Source: Halorientalis marina
GTDB lineage: Archaea > Halobacteriota > Halobacteria > Halobacteriales > Haloarculaceae
Length of the DNA: 64,000 nucleotides
Assembly (NCBI RefSeq): GCF_023028345.1
Contig: NZ_CP095487.1
Coordinates: 2,294,001 to 2,358,000 of the forward strand
Direction of reading: 5' to 3'
This document shows, piece by piece, positions 1 through 8,602 of this stretch. Position numbers and translations under genes: made by a program. The notes beneath the pieces were generated by a model. It was given only the letters and a program-made list of their open reading frames with translations, was not told where the DNA came from and did not search any database. Every line of letters starts with the position of its first letter. Position 1 is the stretch's first letter.

Positions 1-74
1 AGCGTCTGTCCGCGTGACGCCGGTATCGGGTGACGGGATCGACTGGCAGTCCGGAGAGAGTCACCCGGAACCGC

Positions 75-701
75 TCAGCTCTCGCCGTCGTCGGCACCGG
101 GAATGTCGGGGATGTCCTGGTCACCGCCGCCGTTGTCGGAGAGGCGGACGCTGCCGGAGACAGCAGCGAAGTCGTTCTCCAGTTCGGAGAGGTCGATGCC
201 CACCTGTTCGCGGCGTTCGTCGATCCGGTCGCGGATGCGGGCGTACTCGTCGCTCGCTTCGAGTTCGGCGCTGGATTTCTCCGCTTCGAGGGTGGCTTTC
301 TTCGAGACCAGGGCGAGAAAGCGGCGGAAGTCGTCGTCGTAGGTGGCCCGTTCCAGCATCTCCCTGACGACTTCGTTGAGTTCCTCCCGTTCGATAGGTT
401 TGACGAGGTACTCGTCGAACCCCATATCGATGATGTCGAAATCGGGATCGACGGCGGTGAGCATCACGACGCGACAGTCGAGTTGCCGGGACTCGATCTC
501 TTCGAGCACCGCGTCGCCGGAGACTTCCGGCATCCGTCGGTCGAGTAGCACCACGTCCACCGATGGATCGAGTTCCGCCAGCGCCTCCTTCCCGTCGTAG
601 GCCGTCCGCACGGTGTACTCGTCGGAGAGAAAGGCAGTGTACGTGTTCGCGATAGCTCGATTGTCGTCGACGACGAGTACCACCGGCGATTCACTACTCA
701 T
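75..701 (-). CDS. HalX-domain response regulator
   Basis: A 208-aa cytoplasmic two-component receiver. The N-terminal half is a CheY-like domain: acidic pair D12/D13, phospho-acceptor D54 in VVLLDRRMP, and the conserved K101-P102. The region at about 115-170 is predicted alpha-helical and charged and matches the haloarchaeal HalX domain; the tail is acidic and disordered. There is no DNA-binding domain, so output is probably through protein contacts or an unknown HalX partner. No kinase is adjacent; the two histidine kinases in this window lie 22 and 58 kb away. Family assignment is firm, the regulated process unknown. Confidence 0.92.
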   Translation of the reverse strand: MSSESPVVLVVDDNRAIANTYTAFLSDEYTVRTAYDGKEALAELDPSVDVVLLDRRMPEVSGDAVLEEIESRQLDCRVVMLTAVDPDFDIIDMGFDEYLVKPIEREELNEVVREMLERATYDDDFRRFLALVSKKATLEAEKSSAELEASDEYARIRDRIDERREQVGIDLSELENDFAAVSGSVRLSDNGGGDQDIPDIPGADDGES

Positions 702-1004
702 CCCTCACCCCGCCCGGAGTGGCCCCCGGCAACACAACTGTATCGCGAACCATCGTTACCGCAACGTTGACCGTAAGCAAAGAAATAGGTTGGGGGCGTT
801 CCCCGCCACTCAGTCCGCATCCTCTCTCCCGGAGGTAACTATCGACCGAACCCGGTCGTGAAGAAAGGCCACTCGGCATTGGCACCGACGACGAGCGAGA
901 CGAGTCGAGTGTGCGAGGTATCCAAATATCTAAATTGATAATTCGAAGGGTACTTTTTTATACCACCAGTCGCACATTCTAATCGCTGGCACAGCGGTGC
1001 CATA

Positions 1005-1025
1005 CCCCCACCCCACCCCCACCCC
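1005..1025 (-). other. Potential G-quadruplex motif
   Basis: The plus strand reads four C-runs of 5, 4, 5 and 4 separated by single A residues. The minus strand therefore has four G-runs of at least four with one-base loops, a strong intramolecular quadruplex pattern. It lies about 100 bases upstream of the HtrA-type protease start. Function is inferred only. Confidence 0.55.
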
Positions 1026-1098
1026 TTTACCTTTCCTCACTTCCACGAGTGGCGACGCGATGCAGAGTCCGGTCGATAGCTCGGTGATACCGTCGGCC

Positions 1099-1106
1099 AT
1101 TTATTC
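1099..1106 (+). promoter_or_regulatory. TATA-like box of the HtrA-type protease
   Basis: ATTTATTC centred 25 nt before the ATG at 1127, the spacing expected for a leaderless archaeal transcript. Confidence 0.6.
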
Positions 1107-1126
1107 CCGCAACCGTAGGGGTTCGT

Positions 1127-2197
1127 ATGGGATTCGAGCGGCCGACACGTCGTCGATTCCTCGCCGCTGCGGGCCTGGCGGCCGGGGTAGCCGGCTGTAA
1201 CGCGCCGAACAGCGGGCCCGAGGGGCGAACGGACCTCGTCAACTCCACGCCGGAGTCGCCGTCCGTGTACGCCGACGTGTACAGGGACACCATCGACTCG
1301 GTCGTCCTCGTCCGCGTCTTCACCGAGGGGGGTCGGAGCGGACAGGGGTCCGGGTTCGTCTACGACGGCCAGCATATCGTGACGAACGAACACGTCGTCG
1401 CCGACGCCAGCGAGGTGCAGGTCCGGTTCACCGACGGGAGCTGGCAAGCCGCCGACGTCGTCGGTAAGGACGTCTACAGCGACCTCGCAGTGGTGCAAAT
1501 CGACGAGAAACCGAGTCGCGCGACGCCGCTCGAGCTTATCGAGGGCGAGGTCGCCATCGGCCAGGAGGTCGTCGCCATCGGCAACCCCCTGGGGCTCTCC
1601 GGGTCGATCTCCTCGGGCATCGTCAGCGGCGTCGACCGAACCCTTCCGGCGGCCAACAACTTCTCCATCCCCGACGCCATCCAGACCGACGCCGCGGTCA
1701 ACCCCGGCAACAGCGGCGGCCCGCTGATGACCCTCGACGGCCGCGTCGCCGGCATCATCAACTCCGGGTCCGGGGACAACATCGGCTTCGCCATCTCGGC
1801 CGCGCTGATGCGCCGGGTCGTGCCCGCGCTCATCAGCGACGGCGAGTACGAACACGCCTACATGGGTGTTCGACTGACGGACGTGACACCGCTGATCGCC
1901 GAGGCGAACGACCTCTCGAACGCACGTGGCGTCTACATGGACGAGATCGTCGACGACGGCCCCGCCGACGGCGTCCTCCAGGGCTCGACCGGGACGGAGC
2001 GCATCAACGGTACCGAGGCACCGGTCGGCGGCGACGTGGTCGTCCGCATGGGCGGCGAGCCGATCCGCTCCCAGCAGGTCCTCTCGACGTACCTCGCGCT
2101 CTCGACCAGCCCCGGCGACACCATTCCCGTCGAGGTGATCCGCGACGGCTCCCGCACCACCGTCCAGCTCACGCTCGGCAGTCGACCCGACCCCTGA
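1127..2197 (+). CDS. HtrA/DegP-like serine protease, Tat lipoprotein
   Basis: A 356-aa secreted S1C protease, probably degrading misfolded proteins at the cell surface. The N-terminus has a twin-arginine motif (RRRFL, about residue 8) and a lipobox ending at C24 (VAGC), so it should be exported folded and lipid-anchored. The trypsin-like domain spans about 55-230 with triad H89 (TNEHVV), D119 (YSDLAV) and S196 (GNSGGP). A single PDZ-like domain occupies about 250-350. The start is supported by the TATA-like box 25 nt upstream. It stands alone, followed by a DUF420 gene in the same direction. All catalytic residues are present. Confidence 0.94.
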   Translation: MGFERPTRRRFLAAAGLAAGVAGCNAPNSGPEGRTDLVNSTPESPSVYADVYRDTIDSVVLVRVFTEGGRSGQGSGFVYDGQHIVTNEHVVADASEVQVRFTDGSWQAADVVGKDVYSDLAVVQIDEKPSRATPLELIEGEVAIGQEVVAIGNPLGLSGSISSGIVSGVDRTLPAANNFSIPDAIQTDAAVNPGNSGGPLMTLDGRVAGIINSGSGDNIGFAISAALMRRVVPALISDGEYEHAYMGVRLTDVTPLIAEANDLSNARGVYMDEIVDDGPADGVLQGSTGTERINGTEAPVGGDVVVRMGGEPIRSQQVLSTYLALSTSPGDTIPVEVIRDGSRTTVQLTLGSRPDP

Positions 2198-2289
2198 CCA
2201 ACGGCCGTCGTCCGACTGTCATTTCCCATCTCCCGTACCGTCGCACCGATGACGCAACGAACATATCCGTCCAGTCCCGACCGTCGAGT

Positions 2290-2850
2290 ATGCAACTGCA
2301 GGCGCGGGACCGTGTGCCGGAACTGACCGGCCTGTTGTCCGTCGTGTCGCTCGCGCTCGTGTTCGGCGCGGCGCTGAACCTCATTCCAGCCGCCGCCCTC
2401 CCCGACGCGCCCGACTGGGTGTTCGCCGCCATCCCCCACGTCAACGCCGTCCTCAGCGTCACCGCCATCGGCACCATCGTCCTCGGCGTCCGTGCGATCC
2501 GCCGCGGGAACGTGGCCCGCCACCGCCGGGCCATGCTCACCACGCTCGGCCTCTTCGCCGGCTTTCTCGTCCTCTATCTCTACAAGGTCGCGGTGAAGGG
2601 GCCGACCCCCTTCGAGGGCCCCGCCGTAATCGATCAGTTCGTCTACGTCCCGCTGCTCGTCGTCCACGTTCTGCTCGCCATCGTCTGCATCCCGCTTCTG
2701 TACTACGTCCTGTTGGTCGCGCTCACCCGTCCCGTCGCCGAGATACGGGAGTCGCTCCACCCCCGGATCGGCCGCGTCGCCGCGGCGCTGTGGCTCGTCT
2801 CCTTCGCGCTCGGCACCGTCGTCTACCTGCTACTGTACGTGCTCTTCTGA
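2290..2850 (+). CDS. DUF420-family membrane protein
   Basis: A 186-aa polytopic membrane protein with about five hydrophobic segments and conserved histidines (HVN, RHRRAM, HVLL, HPR) typical of DUF420. The bacterial relative CtaM/YozB takes part in heme-copper oxidase maturation, so a role in terminal oxidase assembly is plausible but not shown here: no oxidase genes lie nearby. It is convergent with purF, with only 12 nt between the stop codons. Confidence 0.8.
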   Translation: MQLQARDRVPELTGLLSVVSLALVFGAALNLIPAAALPDAPDWVFAAIPHVNAVLSVTAIGTIVLGVRAIRRGNVARHRRAMLTTLGLFAGFLVLYLYKVAVKGPTPFEGPAVIDQFVYVPLLVVHVLLAIVCIPLLYYVLLVALTRPVAEIRESLHPRIGRVAAALWLVSFALGTVVYLLLYVLF

Positions 2851-2862
2851 AAACGGGGGCGC

Positions 2863-4308
2863 TCAGTCGTCGGCGAGCTGTGGGTCGCCGATAGACGGGC
2901 GGTCCACCTCGCGGTCGGTGGTCTCGCCCTCGATGTCGTAGGGGTACTCGCCGGTCACACAGCCGAGACAGAGGTCGGCCTTGGACTGGTTCAGGGCCGC
3001 CGCGACGGCGTCGATGGAGAGATAGGAGAGGCTGTCGGCCTCGATCTCGTCGCGTATCTCCTCGACGCTCCGGTCGGCGGCGATCAGTTCGTCACGGGAG
3101 GCCATGTCGATCCCCATGTAGCACGGGGCGATAATCTGTGGTGCGCCGATCCGGACGTGAACTGCCTCGGCGCCGGCGTCGCGCATCAGCTCGACGAGCT
3201 GGGTCGAGGTGGTCCCGCGGACGATGGAGTCGTCGATCAGCGTGACCGTCTTGCCCTCGACGGTCGATTTGATGGGATTGAGCTTCATCCGGACGGCCCG
3301 CTCGCGCTCGTCCTGGGTCGGCATGATGAACGTCCGGCCGACGTACCGATTTTTCATCAGCCCCTCGGCGAACTCCACGCCGTCGGCGTTGGGGTCCTCG
3401 TTGGCCGCCTCGGCGTAGCCCGAAGCGAACGACCGGCCGGAGTCGGGAACGGGCATCACCACGTCACTGTCGATGCCGCTCTCGTCCCAGAGCTGTCGGC
3501 CGAGTTCCCGCCGGACCTCGTAGACGAGTTCCTCGTTGATGATCGAGTCCGGCCGCGCGAAGTAGACGTGCTCGAAGAAACAGTGGGCCGTGTTCTCGGC
3601 CTGGACGAGCTGGTAGGTGTCGTAGCCGGTCCCGTCGGCGTGGAGAACGACGAGTTCGCCGGGCTTTACGTCCCGAATAAGTTCGCCGTCCAGCGTGTCG
3701 ATGGCCGCCGATTCGGAGGCCAGGGCGTAGCCGTCTTCGAGTTCGCCGATACAGAGCGGCCGATTGCCCTCGGGGTCGCGCACGCCGAGCACGGTGTCGT
3801 CGTGCATGATCGTCAGCGAGTACGATCCGTGGATGCGCGACATCGTGCGTTTGACCGCGCGCACGAGGTCCTCTTCGAGGAGGTTCCGCGCCAGGTCGTG
3901 CGCGATGACCTCCGTGTCGCCGTCCGAAGTGAACGCGTGGCCGAGATTCGCGAGCTGATCGCCCACCTCGTCGGCGTTGACGAGGTTACCGTTGTGGCTC
4001 AGGCCGAGCGAACCGCTCTTGAACGACACGGAGAACGGCTGTGCACAGGGGGCGTTGACGCTGCCGGCGGTCGGATAGCGGACGTGCCCGATGCCCTGCG
4101 TGCCGTTCAACTGCTGGAGGTCCTCGGGACCGAAGGCGTCACCGACGAGCCCCATCCCCACGTGGGAGTGTTGCTGGAAGCCATCGTGGGTGACGATCCC
4201 GGCCGATTCCTGGCCGCGGTGCTGGAGGGCATAAAGGGAGTAGTAGAGAGGTCGGGCGGCGGCTCGGTCCTCCAGAGAGATTCCGACGACGCCGCACTTC
4301 TCTTGCAT
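2863..4308 (-). CDS. purF: Amidophosphoribosyltransferase
   Basis: A 481-aa enzyme for the first committed purine step, PRPP + glutamine to 5-phosphoribosylamine. The N-terminal class II glutaminase carries the nucleophile C5 (MQEKCGVVG), so a four-residue propeptide must be removed. The PRTase domain has the PRPP loop VTLIDDSIVRGT. Cysteines equivalent to the four Fe-S ligands of Bacillus PurF are present (AHCFFE, APCYMG, CLGCV), suggesting a structural 4Fe-4S cluster. An in-frame upstream extension exists, but this start puts the cysteine near the N-terminus and leaves one base before the L37e stop, making an lsm-rpl37e-purF transcript likely. Confidence 0.96.
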   Translation of the reverse strand: MQEKCGVVGISLEDRAAARPLYYSLYALQHRGQESAGIVTHDGFQQHSHVGMGLVGDAFGPEDLQQLNGTQGIGHVRYPTAGSVNAPCAQPFSVSFKSGSLGLSHNGNLVNADEVGDQLANLGHAFTSDGDTEVIAHDLARNLLEEDLVRAVKRTMSRIHGSYSLTIMHDDTVLGVRDPEGNRPLCIGELEDGYALASESAAIDTLDGELIRDVKPGELVVLHADGTGYDTYQLVQAENTAHCFFEHVYFARPDSIINEELVYEVRRELGRQLWDESGIDSDVVMPVPDSGRSFASGYAEAANEDPNADGVEFAEGLMKNRYVGRTFIMPTQDERERAVRMKLNPIKSTVEGKTVTLIDDSIVRGTTSTQLVELMRDAGAEAVHVRIGAPQIIAPCYMGIDMASRDELIAADRSVEEIRDEIEADSLSYLSIDAVAAALNQSKADLCLGCVTGEYPYDIEGETTDREVDRPSIGDPQLADD

Positions 4309-4309
4309 T

Positions 4310-4483
4310 CTATTCGCCGGCCTTGTCCTGCCAGGCGTAGTCACGACGCTTCGCCGATTTCCCGAAGCCACACGAAGAGCAGACCTTCTTTTTCGTGTGG
4401 TAGGATTTCTCGCCGCACCGTCGACACGGTACGTGGGTGGTCGTGTTCTTCTTGCCCTGGCTCGGAGTTCCTGCGCCAGTCAT
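4310..4483 (-). CDS. rpl37e: 50S ribosomal protein L37e
   Basis: A 57-aa basic zinc-ribbon protein of the large subunit, easily missed because of its size. Translation shows two CxxC knuckles, C20-x2-C23 and C35-x2-C38, with Lys/Arg-rich linkers, as in archaeal and eukaryotic L37e. Its ATG overlaps the lsm stop as ATGA, and its stop is one base before the purF start, so the three genes are translationally packed. The lsm-L37e coupling is well known in haloarchaea. Confidence 0.95.
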   Translation of the reverse strand: MTGAGTPSQGKKNTTTHVPCRRCGEKSYHTKKKVCSSCGFGKSAKRRDYAWQDKAGE

Positions 4484-4665
4484 GGACTAATCGAGACGAC
4501 GTTGTCGCCGCGTATAATCGTTGTGTCTTCCCCCTCGTCGATGACCAGGTTCATATGCTGGTCGTAGCCGCTGAGTTCCCCCTCGTAGACTTCGCCGCCT
4601 TTCAACTGCACCGTCACCACGTCGCCGAGCGATTCCTCCAGCACGTCGAGCGGTCGTCCAGTCAT
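4480..4665 (-). CDS. lsm: Lsm (Sm-like) RNA-binding protein
   Basis: A 61-aa archaeal Sm1-type protein expected to form a ring that binds U-rich stretches of small RNAs. The Sm1 motif (VTVQLKGG...YDQHMNLV) and the short Sm2 motif (IIRGDNVV) are both intact. Haloarchaeal Lsm proteins have a shortened linker between the motifs, as here. It overlaps rpl37e by four bases and leads the lsm-rpl37e-purF group. A TATA-like element was not resolved in the 89 bases upstream. Confidence 0.95.
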   Translation of the reverse strand: MTGRPLDVLEESLGDVVTVQLKGGEVYEGELSGYDQHMNLVIDEGEDTTIIRGDNVVSISP

Positions 4666-4754
4666 AGGCGAAAGAGCTATCGACGCACCTATAAACGTAC
4701 CGCTCCAGTCTCGCGATCCCGGACTGGTTCGGGGGACGGGGCCAGGGCTAAGAC

Positions 4755-5813
4755 CTACAGCGACACCTCGAACGGCGCCAGGTCGGCCGCTCCGTCCGCG
4801 AACGTCGTCACGAGGTCGACGCCCGCGGTCAGGTCCTCGGTGTCGATTACCTCGACCGGCGTGTGCATATACCGCGTCGGCACCCCGACGTTGACCGAGG
4901 GGATGCCGCCCTGCTGGACGAAGATGGCGTTCGCGTCCGTCAGCGTGCTGTTGCTCGCGGCCTCCATCTGGACGTCGATGTCGCCCTCGTCGGCCGCCGC
5001 CCGGAGCGCCGCGACCAGTTCGGGGTGGTCGGGGCGCCCGCGCCGCACGGACGGCCCGCCGCCGAGTTCGACGCCCGTGTCCATCTTCCCCGGCAGGCCG
5101 GGCGTGTCCGTCGCGTGAGTCACGTCGACCACCACGGCGGCGTCCGGGTCCAGGTCGAAGCCCACCATCTGCGCGCCGTTCGCGCCGACCTCCTCCTGGA
5201 CGGTACTCACGGCGTACACCGTCGCGTCGACGTCCCGCTCGGCCGCGCGGCGGAGCGTCTCCGCGGCCGTCCAGACGCCCGTCCGATTGTCCATCGCTCG
5301 CCCCGTCAGCCGCGAGCCCTGGAGGTCGTGGACCGTACTCGCGACCGCGATCGGGTCGCCGAAGTCCACGAGGGCGGCAGCCGCGTCCCGGTCGTCGACC
5401 CCGATATCGACGTACTGTTCGCTGATCTCCGCGACCTCGTCCTCGTCCCCGTCCCGGAGGTGGATGGCGGTCTGTCCGATGACGCCGTGGACCGGCCCCT
5501 CGTCGCCGAGGACGGTGACGTGCTGGCCCCGCGAGACCGTCCGGTCGGTGCCGCCGGCCCGCGCGAGGTGGAGGTAGCCGTCGTCGTCGATACGGCGGAC
5601 GACGAACCCGATCTCGTCGCCGTGACCAACCACCGCGACCTCCGTGTCGCCCCCCTCGTGGACCGCGACGGCGTTGCCGTAGGCGTCCGTCCGGACCTCG
5701 TCGGCGAACGACGCCACGTAGTCGACCCAGACCCGCTGGGCGGCCGCCTCGAAGCCCGTCGGTGCCTGCGTTTCGAGCAACTCGGTCAGAAATTCTCGTG
5801 CGCGCTCGTCCAT
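4755..5813 (-). CDS. M42-family aminopeptidase (TET/glutamyl-aminopeptidase type)
   Basis: A 352-aa cytoplasmic dinuclear metallopeptidase that trims peptides released by the proteasome; family members form tetrahedral dodecamers. All metal-site motifs are visible in order: GHGDEIG (His), AMDNRTG (bridging Asp), VQEEVG (catalytic and ligand Glu), DVTHATD (Asp) and YMHTPVE (His). The ATG beginning MDERAREF is chosen because the longer reading frame upstream overlaps other genes and lacks homologous character. It stands alone, with a short gap to the lsm group. Confidence 0.93.
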   Translation of the reverse strand: MDERAREFLTELLETQAPTGFEAAAQRVWVDYVASFADEVRTDAYGNAVAVHEGGDTEVAVVGHGDEIGFVVRRIDDDGYLHLARAGGTDRTVSRGQHVTVLGDEGPVHGVIGQTAIHLRDGDEDEVAEISEQYVDIGVDDRDAAAALVDFGDPIAVASTVHDLQGSRLTGRAMDNRTGVWTAAETLRRAAERDVDATVYAVSTVQEEVGANGAQMVGFDLDPDAAVVVDVTHATDTPGLPGKMDTGVELGGGPSVRRGRPDHPELVAALRAAADEGDIDVQMEAASNSTLTDANAIFVQQGGIPSVNVGVPTRYMHTPVEVIDTEDLTAGVDLVTTFADGAADLAPFEVSL

Positions 5814-5929
5814 GCCGGAGTGTCCGGCGGCAGCGACATGAAGGTGGTCCCGTGCCGCGAAGACGGGTCGGCGTCGGTACCGGGTCCGTTCCCCCGAACC
5901 ACTAAACACCGGGGCGCCGAAGCTGTTGC

Positions 5930-6292
5930 ATGGTCGAAATAACGCTGTTCGAGGTCCACGTCGATGACGCATCGTTCGACGCGAACGCCGAAGCCATCGC
6001 GAACGCGCCGCTGAGCGGGCTGGCGAGCCTGCTGGGGCGCGATAGCGAAGAGGACGACGAGAGCGAGCCACCGACCGAAACGAGCGACGCGCCGTCGGGT
6101 GCGGCCGCGGAGGAGGAGACCGCGGCGTCGGGCGGCCGACCAGGGCCGAGCGTCGGGAAACTCCTCCTGCTCGTCGTGGCGCTCGCGGTGGCGGCGGTCG
6201 TCGCGCGACGCGTCGTCGGTGGCGGCGGCGACGAGACAGCCGTCGCCGAGGACGAGGAACCCGAGATCGCCGAGATAGACGTGGGCGAATAG
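5930..6292 (+). CDS. Hypothetical single-span membrane protein
   Basis: A 120-aa protein not assigned to a named family. Residues 1-45 look like a folded cytosolic or surface segment, followed by a Glu/Ser/Thr/Ala-rich linker, one hydrophobic helix at about 75-97 (LLLLVVALAVAAVVA) ending in Arg-Arg, and a short acidic tail. It precedes the metalloprotease gene by 37 nt in the same direction and may be cotranscribed. Confidence 0.75.
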   Translation: MVEITLFEVHVDDASFDANAEAIANAPLSGLASLLGRDSEEDDESEPPTETSDAPSGAAAEEETAASGGRPGPSVGKLLLLVVALAVAAVVARRVVGGGGDETAVAEDEEPEIAEIDVGE

Positions 6293-6329
6293 GGAGAAGA
6301 CATTTGAGCGGCGCCCGCCTCCGACCTGT

Positions 6330-7277
6330 ATGGGTCTCTATCGCAGTATGCGGGCAGTGACGGGGGCGTCCGGGGACGGCCCAGTCGACTGGACCGCGGT
6401 CGCCGAGGCCGCCAAAGCGTCGACGGAACCGGGCGACCTCGACCTCTCGGCGGCACAACGGGAGGGCTACGCTTCCGACGTTCGCGACGCTCGCGCTCGC
6501 GTCCGCGAAGTCGCTGGCGTCGAGTTCGACGTGCCCGAGACCGTCGAGATACAGAACCGACACCACTGGATCGACGCTAACATCGACACCTTCGGCCGGG
6601 TTATGGCGCCCCTCGAGGAGCAGGTCGGCCTCATGCCGGGGCTGGCCCGCGTCGCCAACACCGGCTCGATGTCGCTGGCGCTCGCCTTCCTCGGGAACAA
6701 CGTCCTCGGGCAGTACGACCCGCTCTTGCTCGCCGACACCGACGACCACGCGCTCTACTTCGTCCACCCCAACATCGGCAAGGTGGCCGGGATGCTGAAC
6801 GTCGAGGAGCCGCGCTTCCGCCGCTGGATCGCCTTCCACGAGGTGACCCACGCAGCCGAGTTCGGCGCCGCGCCGTGGCTCGCCGACGAACTCGAATCGG
6901 ATCTGGAGACGGCCATCGCCGCGCTGACGGACGGTCGGCTCGACCGTGACGCGCTCGCGAGCCTCGACACCACGATGACCGCGGTCGAGGGTTACGCCGA
7001 GTTACTCATGGACGAGGCCTTCGACGGGGAGTACGCCGACCTGCGCCGGAAGCTCGACGAACGCCGGAGCGGACGGGGGCCGGTCGCCAAACTCGTCCGG
7101 CGACTGCTCGGCCTCGGGATGAAGCGCCGCCAGTACGAACGCGGCAAGGAGTTCTTCGAGGCCGTCGCCGCGGAGCGCGGCGTCGAGGCCGCAGGCGCCG
7201 TCTGGGACCGCCCGGAGAACCTCCCGACCGACGCCGAACTCGACGACCCGAAGCAGTGGCTCGCGCGGGTGCAGTAG
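6330..7277 (+). CDS. DUF2342-type zinc-dependent metalloprotease homolog
   Basis: A 315-aa protein of the zincin-like family shared by actinobacteria and haloarchaea (DUF2342; often labelled F420-biosynthesis-associated by phyletic co-occurrence). The key motif HEVTH (AFHEVTHAAEF) lies near residue 171, with a downstream EGYAELL segment that could supply a third ligand. Substrate is unknown, and proteolysis has not been firmly shown for the family. No F420 genes are adjacent. Confidence 0.85.
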   Translation: MGLYRSMRAVTGASGDGPVDWTAVAEAAKASTEPGDLDLSAAQREGYASDVRDARARVREVAGVEFDVPETVEIQNRHHWIDANIDTFGRVMAPLEEQVGLMPGLARVANTGSMSLALAFLGNNVLGQYDPLLLADTDDHALYFVHPNIGKVAGMLNVEEPRFRRWIAFHEVTHAAEFGAAPWLADELESDLETAIAALTDGRLDRDALASLDTTMTAVEGYAELLMDEAFDGEYADLRRKLDERRSGRGPVAKLVRRLLGLGMKRRQYERGKEFFEAVAAERGVEAAGAVWDRPENLPTDAELDDPKQWLARVQ

Positions 7278-7298
7278 CGCCGTCGAGAGACGGACCGC

Positions 7299-7532
7299 TC
7301 AGCGACGGCGGCCGCCCTGGTTCCCGGTCATCGCGGTCCCTTCGGGGAAGAGGTACCAGACGAGGAGGCCGCCGACCACGAGGCCGCCGACGACCGCGCC
7401 GGCGATGATGGGGAGCGACGGGTCGCCCTGAAGCGTGATCAGGCCCGCCGAAACACCGATCAGCACGGTGATGCCGACTTTCACGCGGAACGCGAACGAG
7501 GAGCGCTCCTCGTCGGAGATCGGGCCGACCAT
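7299..7532 (-). CDS. Hypothetical two-helix membrane protein
   Basis: A 77-aa haloarchaeal protein with two hydrophobic segments (GITVLIGVSAGLI and AGAVVGGLVVGGLLVWYLF), a polar N-terminus and a basic C-terminus ending GGRRR. Its ATG overlaps the upstream gene's stop by one base (TGATG in transcript sense), so the two are translationally coupled. No function can be assigned. Confidence 0.75.
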   Translation of the reverse strand: MVGPISDEERSSFAFRVKVGITVLIGVSAGLITLQGDPSLPIIAGAVVGGLVVGGLLVWYLFPEGTAMTGNQGGRRR

Positions 7533-7942
7533 CAGATGGCCCGTGCGGTGCTGACGTGCATCCCGACGAATCTGGGGTCGGGCGTGCGGTTTTCCGTCGT
7601 CGATTCCTGGCCGCTCCCGGCGCCGCGGGCTTCGAGCGTGCCGCTCCAGCGCGTGTCGAACTCCAGTCGGCGGTCGCGCTCGGTGTCGGTCCAGGCCAAC
7701 CGGACCTCGTCCGCGAACCAGGCGTGGCAGTCCCGCGCCGTCACGCGCAGCGCGTCGCTCTCGACGCGCCAGTCGCTGGTCGTCTCGGTCTGTGCTCGGA
7801 GCCCGGCCGCGATCTCCTCGGCCCCGACGAGCCGTTCGGAAACCCCAAACTTCACGCCCGCATCGGGGGCGAAGAAGGGGGCGAGGGGCTCGCCGGCACG
7901 GAGCGCGGCGTAGTACTCCCGAATCGTCGCCTCGGCGTCCAT
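7532..7942 (-). CDS. SnoaL/NTF2-like domain protein
   Basis: A 136-aa cytoplasmic protein with an alpha-plus-beta cone fold signature: an N-terminal helix (TIREYYAALRAGEP) followed by FFAPD and strand-rich segments, as in nuclear-transport-factor-2-like proteins. Such domains bind small ligands or serve as non-enzymatic scaffolds; no catalytic dyad is certain here. It is the first gene of a two-gene unit with the small membrane protein. Confidence 0.75.
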   Translation of the reverse strand: MDAEATIREYYAALRAGEPLAPFFAPDAGVKFGVSERLVGAEEIAAGLRAQTETTSDWRVESDALRVTARDCHAWFADEVRLAWTDTERDRRLEFDTRWSGTLEARGAGSGQESTTENRTPDPRFVGMHVSTARAI

Positions 7943-8015
7943 ACGCGGCCGGACGCTCCCGGGGAACTTACCGAATGCGGTTCGTCGTCACCCCGGTCGC
8001 GTCGGGCGGCGCTGC

Positions 8016-8558
8016 TCACTGGAAGCCGCGGTCGACGCTCTCGTCGACGAGGTCGTCGAGCTCCGCGTCCAGCAGTTCCTCGGCCTCCTCGAACGTGTCG
8101 GAGAGGTCGTCGACCTGCTCCGGGCGGTCGTACAGGTCGATCTCCGCCGGCCCGTACGCGGGGCTGTCCAGCGTCTCCATCACGTCCTCGAACAGGTCGT
8201 CCGGACTCGTCGGTGCGTCGGCGTGGGCCTGCACGACCTCGCCGAGTTCGCGGGCCGTGTCCTCGGCCTCGTCCTCGGGCACCGGCGACTGGACGCCGAA
8301 GTGGCCGTCCCCGTCCTCGGGGAAGAGGGAGTCGAGGTCGTCGTCGATTTTGCGGGCGACCTGGCCCCCGACGCCCTCCACCTGGAAGGGGTTCTTTGCG
8401 TAGGTCTTCAGCTGGAAGACCCCCGCCTTCGGGTGGCCGATGTAGAGGTCCTCGCCGATCCCGTTCGCGCGGTCGCCGCCGACCGCGCGCCAGCCGGCGG
8501 GGTCCGCGTCGCTCTCGACGACGTCTTCGAGGATGTCCTGCCAGTCCCTGACGCGCAT
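8016..8558 (-). CDS. Conserved acidic hypothetical protein
   Basis: A 180-aa strongly acidic cytoplasmic protein without membrane segments. The N-terminal 80 residues look folded (WQDILEDVV, GHPKAGVFQLKTYAKNPF); the rest is helical and Asp/Glu-rich. I do not recognise a named family. Codon and residue usage match its neighbours. It is monocistronic between the NTF2-like gene and a lipoprotein gene on the same strand. Confidence 0.75.
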   Translation of the reverse strand: MRVRDWQDILEDVVESDADPAGWRAVGGDRANGIGEDLYIGHPKAGVFQLKTYAKNPFQVEGVGGQVARKIDDDLDSLFPEDGDGHFGVQSPVPEDEAEDTARELGEVVQAHADAPTSPDDLFEDVMETLDSPAYGPAEIDLYDRPEQVDDLSDTFEEAEELLDAELDDLVDESVDRGFQ

Positions 8559-8602
8559 GCTATACAGCGATTGGTGTGGGAGCGGAAAGAACGTGTCGGT
8601 AC

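Larger units (their letters stand above)
702..1126. other. Intergenic region with AT-rich patch and C-rich tract
   Basis: 425 bases between divergent genes with no convincing ORF. It holds an AT-rich patch at about 920-985, unusual for this GC-rich segment, a C-rich tract at 1005-1025 described separately, and the TATA box of the downstream protease. The patch contains several TATA-like words, so an unannotated short transcript is possible but not shown. Confidence 0.5.

Noticed and set aside
3157..5118. 653-aa plus-strand frame opposite purF, rpl37e and lsm
   Set aside because: It is the GC-driven antisense shadow of recognised minus-strand genes, with no homologous character.
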